NCBI GenBank assembly: GCA_014378705.1
Contig: JACMND010000120.1
Location: 1 to 32,526, forward strand
Length of the DNA stretch: 32,526 bases
DNA from: Pedobacter sp.
GTDB lineage: Bacteria > Bacteroidota > Bacteroidia > Sphingobacteriales > Sphingobacteriaceae
Reading direction: 5' to 3'
Part shown: positions 24,584-32,526 of the stretch, one piece after another
How the letters are laid out: the number at the start of each line of letters is the position of its first letter
How positions within the stretch are numbered: the first letter of the stretch is position 1
The notes under the pieces: generated by a model
Databases searched by the model: none
What the model saw: only the letters and a program-made list of their open reading frames with translations
What the model was told of the DNA's origin: nothing
Program-made: the position numbers and the translations under genes

Positions 24584-24640
24584 GATTTTTAACACATTCT
24601 ATACCTGACAAAATAAAAATAAAGGAAGTTAAAGCTAAAA

Positions 24641-26557
24641 TTATTTTATGATCACCGATCCAAGAAATTGCGAAATCCCTTTTTCTACTTCCTTTACCTG
24701 CAAATATCTTCGCATTAGAATGGCCTGATTATCCTGATCGTTTTCTGATTGTATCTCATCCCGAATGTTTTTTAAGATGTGATCTACTTTACGTTTTTTA
24801 AGATGAAATATTCCTCCTAAAATAGTCCCGCGGAGATTATCCTTTTCACCTTTGACATGTATTTTACGCTTGGCAAACCAGTTTTCACTAAGCATATACG
24901 GTGATGAAACCAGTGAAATTGCCAGATCGGCAATCTGACGGTTAGCGTGTGTAATAAAATCCTGAACAGAAGGAAGATCACCTTCTTCAAGCTTCTTCAT
25001 ATATTCCTGAATGATCATATCGCATTCTGCATTATCAAACTTAACATCTGATAAGTTTGAGATTACGTAAGGTGCGATGTAGGTATCTGTAATACCATCC
25101 CAATGAACCAGCTCGTGTCCGTAATTTAAAAGCAGGCGAACGATTTCTTTTTCCTGATTTTCGTCGCTGTCAATTCCTTTTTCAGTTTCAAAAAATTCGG
25201 GTGGTGCCAATGTCTCTTCCGGTAGACGAGCTGAAAAATTTTCCTTTTTCGCATTTCCCATCCGCATTTTGTTAAGCTCAGAAATCAGCGACCGCTCTTC
25301 AATCTGCAAAATGGAACTGCACTCCCTTATAAAAACTGAAGCCTTAATGCTATCCGGTATTTTGGCGATGCTTTCTACCACTTCACGGATCATCCCCGCT
25401 TTTTTAATTGGGTCTGAACCCGCATCTTTTAAGAGAATGGATGTTTTAAATAGGATAAAATCTTTTTTGCTCTCCTCGATGTAAGTCTTAAACGCAGCGC
25501 TCCCAAATTTCTGGACATACGAGTCCGGGTCATGCCCGTCGGCAAACAGAACTACTTTTACATCCAACCCTTCTTCAAGGATCATATCCAAACCACGTAA
25601 CGAAGCCTTGATCCCAGCCTCATCCCCATCGTACAGAATGGTAATGTTTTTACTGAACCGCCCAATTAAACGGATCTGTTCTACGGTCAATGAAGTTCCG
25701 GAAGAAGCCACTACGTTTTCAATCCCGGCCTGGTTAACAGACAAAACATCCGCGTACCCTTCTACCAGGTAGCAATTATCCGCATCCCGAATGGCTTTTT
25801 TAGCGAAGAATAATCCGTAAAGAACATTTGATTTATGGTAAATGTCACTTTCTGGCGAGTTTACATATTTGGGTGTGGCTTTGTCGGTTTTTAAAGTACG
25901 CCCACCAAAACCAATTACCCGGCCGGTAAAACTATGGATCGGGAACATCACCCGGCCCCGGAAACGGTCGTAAACTTTTTCGTTATCTTTTCGGATAATC
26001 AACCCGGTTTCCTCCAAAAACTGGCTATTGTATCCTTCGGAAATTGCTTTTTGATACATCGCATCCCAGCTATCCGGAGAATAGCCGAGTTCGAATTTCT
26101 TTATGATATCTTCTCTGAAACCTCGCTCACGAAAGTAACTTAAACCAATGTTTTGGCCTTCATTGGTTTCCAGCATTTGCTGATGGAAAAATTTAGCAGC
26201 CCAGGCAGAAACGATATATAAGCTTTCGCGGAGGTTATTAACTGCCTGCTCTTCGGGCGTATTTTCGACCTCGGCAATTTCAATGTTGTATTTATTCGCC
26301 AAAAACCGCAGCGCATCAGGGTATGCGGCTTTTTCATGATCCATAATGAATCGCACCGCATCGCCGCCTTTACCGCAGCCAAAACATTTGAAAATACCTT
26401 TGGTAACCGAAACATTAAAGGATGGTGTTTTTTCATTATGGAAAGGGCACAGGCCAATCAGGCTGGTTCCCCGCCTTTTCAGGTTTACAAAATCACCAAC
26501 CACCTCTTCAATCCGGGCAGCTTCTAAAATTTTATCAACGGTTTCCTGTGGGATCAA
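24641..26557 (-). CDS. dnaG: DNA primase
   Basis: A 638-aa bacterial primase that lays RNA primers at the replication fork. The N-terminal zinc-binding domain uses Cys37, His40, Cys58 and Cys61 (Cys-Pro-Phe-His and Cys-Phe-Gly-Cys). The TOPRIM core has the catalytic Glu in Leu-Val-Glu-Gly-Tyr-Ala-Asp near 266 and the metal-binding Asp-Gly-Asp in Leu-Tyr-Asp-Gly-Asp-Glu-Ala-Gly near 308. The C-terminal helicase-binding region (from about 430) is divergent, as expected. It appears to lead a small operon with yraN and the cyclotransferase gene. The 157-nt upstream gap (26558-26714) shows no clear promoter core. Confidence 0.97.
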   Translation of the reverse strand: MIPQETVDKILEAARIEEVVGDFVNLKRRGTSLIGLCPFHNEKTPSFNVSVTKGIFKCFGCGKGGDAVRFIMDHEKAAYPDALRFLANKYNIEIAEVENTPEEQAVNNLRESLYIVSAWAAKFFHQQMLETNEGQNIGLSYFRERGFREDIIKKFELGYSPDSWDAMYQKAISEGYNSQFLEETGLIIRKDNEKVYDRFRGRVMFPIHSFTGRVIGFGGRTLKTDKATPKYVNSPESDIYHKSNVLYGLFFAKKAIRDADNCYLVEGYADVLSVNQAGIENVVASSGTSLTVEQIRLIGRFSKNITILYDGDEAGIKASLRGLDMILEEGLDVKVVLFADGHDPDSYVQKFGSAAFKTYIEESKKDFILFKTSILLKDAGSDPIKKAGMIREVVESIAKIPDSIKASVFIRECSSILQIEERSLISELNKMRMGNAKKENFSARLPEETLAPPEFFETEKGIDSDENQEKEIVRLLLNYGHELVHWDGITDTYIAPYVISNLSDVKFDNAECDMIIQEYMKKLEEGDLPSVQDFITHANRQIADLAISLVSSPYMLSENWFAKRKIHVKGEKDNLRGTILGGIFHLKKRKVDHILKNIRDEIQSENDQDNQAILMRRYLQVKEVEKGISQFLGSVIIK

Positions 26558-26714
26558 ACTGTAACGGGTTTTCGGATGCTAAAATACTGCTTTGTGGAAG
26601 AATAGGAGAAAGGTGAAGATTTATCTTTTTCGTGATTTTTAAATATGACGTGCAATAAATGGCAATTCGATATCGCTTTTGAACGCTTATAGTTATCGTC
26701 GCAATATATCGTAT

Positions 26715-27659
26715 CTACTTCCCCAATTTATATCCCTTATGCAAAATTAAAAAACTGGCTTTCTCTTCACGTTTAAAGGGTATATCCCAATCTCCCTGGT
26801 AAGTTATTTTAGTTGGAAGTAAGGTTTGTTCATCTCCAACATAGCTCAGCTCAATGTTCATCTGCACATCAAATTCAAACGCCAGGTTGTCGTATTTCAT
26901 ATCCACATACCTTCCGAGGATTTGCAAATTTCGCATATCAAAAATAGTGATCAGCTCTTTAATCATCAGCCCATCTTTGGTATAGTTGGATAAACTGGGT
27001 TTCATGCTCACTTTAAACCGGTACACCGGGATTGAATCAAGATAAGTAGCCCTGTAAAAAGAGTAGTCATAATACTGCCGCATATTGGCGGTAAAAATTT
27101 CGGTTTTTTTGCTGATAAACGGAATTCCTTTTACCGGCCGCCCCGGACTAAAAATCAAAGTTTTTAATTTGTCTTTATAAGATTCATTACTGCCGCCCTG
27201 CCCGTCGGAAACTGACCCTGAAGGTGTAAAATCAGAGTTGTAAGCGTTCATAAAAATGTAATCAAACATTTCTACGGTGTACAAACTATATTTTCCGTTG
27301 CGTTTATAAACCTTGCCACTGTCTTGTTTAGCCAGAAACTGCATTTTGTACGGTCCGTTGTTGTTGTGAAATATTTTGCGGTAGATTTTGCCGGCAACCT
27401 TGTTTTTCTTATCATATGTAAAAACCCTGTTCTCTGCCGTAAAAGAATATTTTTTCATTTCGCGGAAAGCCTGGTAAAAGCTGGTGTCACGCAAAATTTC
27501 GTCGATAAAAGTCTGATTTGTTAAACGTGTTGACGTAATATTTACGGCAGAATCAATGTGTATTGTTCGTATTGTATCCGGGTTAAAGCGTGGAATCTGC
27601 TGAGAAAAGCCTGCAAGGGTGATTAAAATAAAGACCAGGGCTAAGAGTATTTTTTTCAT
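26715..27659 (-). CDS. Unknown exported protein
   Basis: From ATG 27659 this is 314 aa with a clear signal peptide: Met-Lys-Lys-Ile, a hydrophobic run, then Ala-Gly-Phe-Ser-Gln-Gln. The mature part is rich in Tyr, Phe and Lys and predicted to be mostly beta strand, with a Gly/Ser-rich loop near 154-163 (Ser-Val-Ser-Asp-Gly-Gln-Gly-Gly). There are no cysteines, catalytic motifs or membrane helices that I can identify. It resembles the many uncharacterised periplasmic proteins of Bacteroidota, perhaps lipid- or surface-associated. The frame opens at 27683, but the signal peptide fits ATG 27659. It stands alone, 55 nt from the last M20-side repeat region and upstream of dnaG. Confidence 0.78.
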   Translation of the reverse strand: MKKILLALVFILITLAGFSQQIPRFNPDTIRTIHIDSAVNITSTRLTNQTFIDEILRDTSFYQAFREMKKYSFTAENRVFTYDKKNKVAGKIYRKIFHNNNGPYKMQFLAKQDSGKVYKRNGKYSLYTVEMFDYIFMNAYNSDFTPSGSVSDGQGGSNESYKDKLKTLIFSPGRPVKGIPFISKKTEIFTANMRQYYDYSFYRATYLDSIPVYRFKVSMKPSLSNYTKDGLMIKELITIFDMRNLQILGRYVDMKYDNLAFEFDVQMNIELSYVGDEQTLLPTKITYQGDWDIPFKREEKASFLILHKGYKLGK

Positions 27660-27771
27660 TAAAGGGATTTGAGTACTGAGCATTGAAAGATTGTTAATTG
27701 CAAAAACGCGGATTTGAGATAAATTATGCTACATCCACGAACATTTATGGAAGCGAATAGCAGGAGTTAAG

Positions 27772-27839
27772 TAAACCTGATAGCAGTGGAAAGCCATCCC
27801 GGTTTTTACCGGGTGGCTTGCAACGGATAGCGGGACTAC
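27772..27839 (-). repeat. Dispersed hairpin repeat, copy 2
   Basis: Read on the minus strand it starts TAGTCCCGCTATCCG, has a long stem (AAGCCACCCGGT against ACCGGGATGGCTT, one bulged A), and ends GCTATCAGGTTTAC. It shares both ends and the inner AAGCC/GGCT arms with the copy at 17851-17912, in the opposite orientation. It occupies the gap 27660-27943 between the unknown exported protein and the M20 gene; the rest of the gap is AT-rich with no gene. Confidence 0.75.
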
Positions 27840-27943
27840 CAATAAGCGGGTCACCAAACCTTGCTTTTCTAAAAACTTATTAATTAATATTAAAGGCTTT
27901 CTTTTTCTGAACCTATAAAATTTTAACTCTTAAACCGTGTCAA

Positions 27944-29128
27944 TCAATTTCCCAACTGCTTTATAGCGATGTATGCCATTAAACCGGTGCTTACCTCGAG
28001 AGATTTTTCGTCTACATCAAATGTTGGGGTATGCACAGAAGAAGTAATGCCCCGTTCTTCGTTACGGGTTCCCAACCGGTAAAAACAGGCATCGGCAACC
28101 TGGGAGTAGTACGCGAAATCTTCGGCAGCCATCCAGATATCCAGATCTTCTACATTTTCTTTGCCCAGATAGCCCTCTGCATAAGCCCGGACTTTCGCAG
28201 TTAGTTTCTCTTCGTTCACTAAAAAAGGATATCCCACCACAATGTTAAAATCACAGCTGCCACCCATCGCTTCGGCAATTCCTTCGGCCATTTTTTTCAT
28301 TTTCTGGTGGGCCTGTTTACGCCAGTTTTCATCCATCGTACGAAAAGTTCCTTCCAATTTCACCTCATTCGGAATAACGTTGGTCGCTCCGTTGGCGATC
28401 ACTTTTCCAAATGAAAGTACCGATGGAAACTTGGGATCGGCCACACGGCTAACAATTTGCTGCAATGCGATAATAATGTGCGAAGTGATTACAACCGGAT
28501 CAATATTTTGATGAGGCTGGGCGCCATGCCCCCCTTTACCATGCACCGTAACGTAAATTTCATCAGTGGAAGCCATGTATTTGCCTGAACGAAAACCAAC
28601 CTTGCCACAATCAATTAAAGGCATTACATGCTGCCCGATAACAGCGTCAGGCTTTGGATTTTCAAGTACGCCTTCTTTAATCATCAGGCTGGCGCCACCG
28701 GGCAATTTTTCTTCTGCGGGTTGAAATATAAATTTGATTGTGCCCGCAAACTCATCTTTTAATTGAGCCAAGATCCTGGCTGTTCCCAATAAAGAAGACG
28801 TATGCACATCATGGCCGCAGGCGTGCATCACACCGGGGTTTTTTGAGATGTATGCTACCTTATTTAATTCTGTAATCGGCAATGCATCCATATCTGCCCG
28901 CAAAGCCACAACCAAATCTGAATGTTTTGTTCCACTTAGCAAGCCAACGATACCTGTGTTGGCCATTTTTTGATACGGGATACTTAACTTATCAAGTTCA
29001 GCAGCCACAAAAGCAGAAGTTTGAAATTCCTTATAAGACAATTCCGGGTTTTGATGCAGGTGCCTCCGGTTTGATATTACTTCATCGCGAATCTCAGCGG
29101 CAAGTATTTGAATTTTATCTTTCAGCAT
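27944..29128 (-). CDS. M20 family amidohydrolase (N-acyl amino acid / IAA-amino acid hydrolase type)
   Basis: A 394-aa two-domain metallopeptidase of the M20D type that removes acyl groups from N-acyl amino acids; the exact substrate cannot be deduced. Metal ligands and catalytic residues are visible: Ala-Asp-Met-Asp-Ala-Leu-Pro, His-Ala-Cys-Gly-His-Asp-Val-His, Phe-Gln-Pro-Ala-Glu-Glu and Ser-Ser-Val-His-Thr-Pro near the C-terminus. The dimerisation domain begins at Gly-Lys-Gly-Gly-His-Gly-Ala-Gln-Pro-His. There is no signal peptide, so it is cytoplasmic. Its ATG follows the stop of the SPOR gene with no gap, which implies co-translation with that gene and secA. Confidence 0.93.
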   Translation of the reverse strand: MLKDKIQILAAEIRDEVISNRRHLHQNPELSYKEFQTSAFVAAELDKLSIPYQKMANTGIVGLLSGTKHSDLVVALRADMDALPITELNKVAYISKNPGVMHACGHDVHTSSLLGTARILAQLKDEFAGTIKFIFQPAEEKLPGGASLMIKEGVLENPKPDAVIGQHVMPLIDCGKVGFRSGKYMASTDEIYVTVHGKGGHGAQPHQNIDPVVITSHIIIALQQIVSRVADPKFPSVLSFGKVIANGATNVIPNEVKLEGTFRTMDENWRKQAHQKMKKMAEGIAEAMGGSCDFNIVVGYPFLVNEEKLTAKVRAYAEGYLGKENVEDLDIWMAAEDFAYYSQVADACFYRLGTRNEERGITSSVHTPTFDVDEKSLEVSTGLMAYIAIKQLGN

Positions 29129-29524
29129 TTATCGCGGGTTTATCCGTTCAGAAAAAATAAACAGCGTTTGGTAATGACGCTTTAACCTGCTGATCATTTT
29201 TTCAGCTTCAATCCGGCTACGAAAATCACCAACCCGAACCCTGTAATTGGGTTGATTGTAACTTACATAACTTGTAACGCGGGGATATAAAGCTTTAAAT
29301 TTTGACTGCACGATGTAGGCGTCTTTACGATCGGGACCGGAAAAAACCTGTACCCTAAAACCCGTGGTTTTAACGGCAACTTTACTTAAAGCCAACCGAC
29401 GGGCGATTAGACTATCAATCTGCGGGTCTTTTATTACTTCTACCTTACCGGGTTGCTGGCTATAAGCTTCGGTCGCAAATAAAAAACTTATATATGCCAG
29501 TGCGGTAAAAAAAACAGGTTTCAT
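29129..29524 (-). CDS. Small exported SPOR-domain protein
   Basis: A 131-aa protein with a signal peptide (about 1-23, ending Ala-Tyr-Ser-Gln) and a C-terminal SPOR domain (about 55-128) of the repeated pattern Phe-Arg-Val-Gln-Val-Phe-Ser-Gly and Tyr-Arg-Val-Arg-Val-Gly-Asp-Phe. SPOR domains bind denuded peptidoglycan glycans, usually at division sites, so it probably acts in the periplasm on the cell wall. The rest is too short for an enzyme. It sits 3 nt after secA and directly abuts the M20 gene. Confidence 0.88.
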   Translation of the reverse strand: MKPVFFTALAYISFLFATEAYSQQPGKVEVIKDPQIDSLIARRLALSKVAVKTTGFRVQVFSGPDRKDAYIVQSKFKALYPRVTSYVSYNQPNYRVRVGDFRSRIEAEKMISRLKRHYQTLFIFSERINPR

Positions 29525-29527
29525 CGC

Positions 29528-32526
29528 TTAAGCTATTCCGATACCATGACAGTTCTTATACTTTTTACCACTTCCGCAAGGACAAGCGTCATTTCGGCCG
29601 ATCTTATTTTCTACACGAATGGGTTGTGTTTTTTGCAGTTCGCGGGTATCATCAACCTGCATGCCGTTTGAAGAATGAGCCAGTTCAGGTTTTGAAATCT
29701 TTAATTTGCTGAGATCCTGTTTCGGTCTGGGCCTTGCTTCACGAACTTCATTGGGTTGCTGCTGCGGGATGTTTCCCTTGAAAAGGAAACTGACAATGTC
29801 TTTATTCACGGTGGCCAGCATTTGCTTAAACAAGCTAAAAGCTTCCATTTTATAAACTACCAAGGGATCTTTCTGCTCGTAAACCGCATTTTGTACAGAC
29901 TGTTTTAACTCATCCATCTCTCGAAGATGTTCTTTCCATGACTCGTCAATCAAGGCAAGCACAACTGATTTCTCGAATGATTTAAATACTTCATGACCTT
30001 TGGTTTCAACCGCCTTTTTTAAATTGGTAGCAACCTGAACTGAGCGTATCCCGTCGGAGAAAGGAACCACAATATTTTCAACGTATTCTCCCCGTTCTTT
30101 TAAAACATCCTGCAAAACTGGAAGGGTTTGCTTAGCGATGCCTTCTGATTTTCTGTGATAAAATTCGTTTACCGTTTCAAAAACTTTGTCTGATAAATTA
30201 TTAATGGTTGTTTCTGAAAATAGCTTTTGATCAATTTCAGGATCGACTGAAAAGATGCGGATAATCTCCAACTGAAAACCCTCAAAGTTATTCTCCTCCT
30301 TGTATTCAATTACAATATCTTCAACCACATCATATATGGTGTTGTTCAGATCAAGGTCAAGGCGTTCCCCGAATAAAGCATTACGGCGTTTAGCATAAAT
30401 AACCGACCGCTGCGAGTTCATCACATCATCGTACTCCAGTAAACGCTTACGGATACCGAAGTTATTCTCCTCCACTTTTCGCTGGGCACGTTCAATGGAT
30501 TTGGTAATCATAGAATGCTGAATCACCTCCCCTTCTTCAATTCCCATCCGGACCATAATGTTAGAGATCCGCTCTGAACCGAATAAACGCATCAGGTCAT
30601 CTTCCAAAGAAACAAAAAACTGGGTAGAACCCGGATCACCCTGGCGACCAGAACGGCCACGTAACTGACGGTCAACCCGGCGTGATTCATGCCTTTCGGT
30701 ACCCACAATGGCTAAACCACCGGCATCCACAACGCCCTGTCCTAATTTTATATCCGTACCACGTCCGGCCATGTTGGTGGCAATGGTTACTGTACCGGCC
30801 TGGCCTGCTTCGGCAACGATATCCGCTTCCTTTTGGTGAAGTTTGGCGTTTAGAACATTGTGCCTGATGCCACGGAGTTTCAGCATCCGGCTTAACAGTT
30901 CAGAAATCTCCACGGAAGTGGTACCAACCAAAACCGGCCTTTTCGCTTCTGTTAACTTAGTAATTTCATCCGCAACAGCATTATATTTCTCCCGAACCGT
31001 ACGATAAACCATGTCTTCCTGATCTTTCCGGCTATTGGAAACATTGGTAGGGATTTCAACCACATCCAGTTTATAGATCTGCCAAAGTTCCCCGGCTTCA
31101 GTAGTTGCCGTGCCCGTCATACCGCAAAGTTTGTGGTACATCCTAAAATAATTCTGAAGGGTTATGGTGGCATATGTTTGGGTGGCGTCCTCAACTTTTA
31201 CATTTTCTTTCGCTTCAATCGCCTGGTGCAGTCCATCTGAGTAACGACGGCCTTCCATGATACGGCCGGTCTGCTCGTCAACAATTTTTACTTTTCCTTC
31301 GTCAATAATGTATTCCGTATCTTTTTCAAAAAGGGTGTATGCTTTTAAAAGCTGATTAACCGAATGGATGCGTTCAGATTTAATGGAGAAATCACGCATC
31401 AGCTCGTCCTTTTTGGTAATCTTTTCTTCATTGGGAAGAGATGATTTTTCCAGCTCCGCGATTTCAGTTCCCACATCCGGCATTACAAAGAAGTTTTGGT
31501 CTTCGCCCGATGCCGTAATTAGTTCAATACCTTTTTCGGTTAACTCAACCTGATTGTTCTTTTCATCGATCACAAAAAACAATTCAGAATCTACCTTAGG
31601 CATTTCCTTGTTCTGATCCTGCATGTAATGATTCTCTGATTTGGTGAGGATCTGTTTCATGCCTGACTCACTCAAGAATTTGATCAACGCTTTATTTTTG
31701 GGTAATCCCCGATGCGCCCGAAGTAAAGCCAGGCCTCCGTCCTCACTTCCTTTGTTGCCGTTGGCGATTTGTTTTTTCGCTTCGTTTAAAACAATATTTA
31801 CAAAGTTTTTCTGGTGGGTTACCAGGCGTTCGATTCGTGGTTTAAGGTCGTAAAATTCATGTTCATCACCGCGTGGTATTGGACCGGAAATAATCAGGGG
31901 AGTTCTGGCATCGTCAATTAAAACCGAATCTACTTCATCAACCATCGCGAAATGAAGCTTCCGCTGAACCAGGCTTTCGGGTGCCTGCGTCATGTTGTCA
32001 CGCAGGTAATCAAAGCCGAATTCATTATTGGTCCCAAAAGTTATGTCGGCCAGGTAAGCGTTCCTGCGTTCATCAGAATTAGGCTGGTGTTTATCAATAC
32101 AATCCACACTCAAACCATGAAACTCGAACAATGGCCCGTTCCATTCGGAGTCACGGCGGGCCAGATAATCGTTTACGGTAACAATGTGAACGCCATTTCC
32201 CGCTAAAGCATTCAGATAGGCAGGCAACGTGCCGACCAGTGTTTTTCCTTCACCTGTAGCCATCTCAGCGATCTTTCCGTCGTGCAAAACCACGCCACCA
32301 ATTAACTGAACATCATAATGGATCATGTTCCAGGTAACTTCCGTTCCGGCCGCTAACCAGGTATTGTGGTGTATGGCATTATCGCCCTTGATAACCACAT
32401 TTGGTTTTCGGGCTGCCAGCTCACGATCAAACAGTGTTGCGCTAACTTCTATGGTTTTATTTTCGGTGAAACGGCGAGCCGTATCTTTCATCACCGCAAA
32501 GGCTTCAGGTAATATTTCTTTCAAAA
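29528..32526 (-). CDS. secA: Preprotein translocase ATPase SecA, N-terminus cut by window edge
   Basis: 999 codons are visible including the stop; the start lies beyond the right edge, since the first visible codons are mid-protein. SecA drives protein export through SecYEG by ATP hydrolysis. Visible are the Walker A motif Met-Ala-Thr-Gly-Glu-Gly-Lys-Thr, the DEAD-like [14 protein letters not shown], the second nucleotide-binding fold with Ala-Gly-Arg-Gly-Thr-Asp and [10 protein letters not shown], and the C-terminal zinc-binding [13 protein letters not shown]. A long insertion of more than 100 residues in the substrate-binding region (about 235-360 of the visible part) is the form known from Bacteroidota. 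It leads the SPOR-M20 operon. Confidence 0.97.
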   Translation of the reverse strand, partial: LKEILPEAFAVMKDTARRFTENKTIEVSATLFDRELAARKPNVVIKGDNAIHHNTWLAAGTEVTWNMIHYDVQLIGGVVLHDGKIAEMATGEGKTLVGTLPAYLNALAGNGVHIVTVNDYLARRDSEWNGPLFEFHGLSVDCIDKHQPNSDERRNAYLADITFGTNNEFGFDYLRDNMTQAPESLVQRKLHFAMVDEVDSVLIDDARTPLIISGPIPRGDEHEFYDLKPRIERLVTHQKNFVNIVLNEAKKQIANGNKGSEDGGLALLRAHRGLPKNKALIKFLSESGMKQILTKSENHYMQDQNKEMPKVDSELFFVIDEKNNQVELTEKGIELITASGEDQNFFVMPDVGTEIAELEKSSLPNEEKITKKDELMRDFSIKSERIHSVNQLLKAYTLFEKDTEYIIDEGKVKIVDEQTGRIMEGRRYSDGLHQAIEAKENVKVEDATQTYATITLQNYFRMYHKLCGMTGTATTEAGELWQIYKLDVVEIPTNVSNSRKDQEDMVYRTVREKYNAVADEITKLTEAKRPVLVGTTSVEISELLSRMLKLRGIRHNVLNAKLHQKEADIVAEAGQAGTVTIATNMAGRGTDIKLGQGVVDAGGLAIVGTERHESRRVDRQLRGRSGRQGDPGSTQFFVSLEDDLMRLFGSERISNIMVRMGIEEGEVIQHSMITKSIERAQRKVEENNFGIRKRLLEYDDVMNSQRSVIYAKRRNALFGERLDLDLNNTIYDVVEDIVIEYKEENNFEGFQLEIIRIFSVDPEIDQKLFSETTINNLSDKVFETVNEFYHRKSEGIAKQTLPVLQDVLKERGEYVENIVVPFSDGIRSVQVATNLKKAVETKGHEVFKSFEKSVVLALIDESWKEHLREMDELKQSVQNAVYEQKDPLVVYKMEAFSLFKQMLATVNKDIVSFLFKGNIPQQQPNEVREARPRPKQDLSKLKISKPELAHSSNGMQVDDTRELQKTQPIRVENKIGRNDACPCGSGKKYKNCHGIGIA

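Noticed and set aside
26336-26616. Three overlapping plus-strand open frames
   Set aside because: They are antisense to the zinc-finger end of dnaG and to its upstream region, with no supporting features.
1-32526. CRISPR array, tRNA, rRNA, integrase, IS element or defence system
   Set aside because: I found no regularly spaced repeats, cloverleaf-like sequences, transposase motifs or known defence genes; the gene content is housekeeping and respiratory.

Overview
The window reads as ordinary chromosome from a member of the Bacteroidota, most likely a Pedobacter-like member of the Sphingobacteriales. The evidence is an alternative complex III operon placed directly before an aa3-type oxidase, promoter cores resembling TAnnTTTG, weak ribosome-binding sites, a SecA with long insertions in its central domains, and AT-rich intergenic DNA. 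This taxonomic call is inference, because no rRNA gene is present. Nearly all genes lie on the minus strand; only pgi, a SirB1-like gene and one pseudogene lie on the plus strand.

Region 1 (1-12066, minus strand) is a respiratory operon, read right to left: actA-actB-actC-actD-actE-actF-coxB-coxA-ctaA, with ctaA cut by the window edge. ActA to ActF form the alternative complex III, which oxidises menaquinol and passes electrons through c-type hemes to the oxidase CoxA/CoxB. CtaA makes the heme A the oxidase needs. Genes are 2-35 nt apart or overlap, except for a 73-nt gap before ctaA that begins with a 9-bp hairpin over the coxA stop codon.

Region 2 (12067-17701) holds a deoxyhypusine-synthase-like gene, a decayed M19 dipeptidase remnant, an AI-2E-family membrane protein, an O-methyltransferase, a SirB1-like protein and prfB. 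prfB needs a programmed +1 frameshift to be read whole.

Region 3 (17702-24583) holds a dispersed repeat, a small unknown protein, an M16 peptidase pair (one catalytic, one degenerate), pgi, a convergent hairpin, a glutamine-cyclotransferase-like lipoprotein and yraN. Region 4 (24641-32526) holds dnaG, which probably leads an operon with yraN and the cyclotransferase gene. It is followed by an unknown exported protein, a second copy of the dispersed repeat, and a tight secA-SPOR-M20 amidohydrolase operon. secA is cut by the right edge.

I see no prophage, integrase, IS element, CRISPR array, tRNA or rRNA. I also found no convincing new biological system. The most unusual items are the two-copy hairpin repeat, the frameshifted dipeptidase remnant, the RF2 recoding site, the six-heme ActA, and two changes at normally conserved metal or heme ligand positions (CtaA Asn116, CoxB Lys373).
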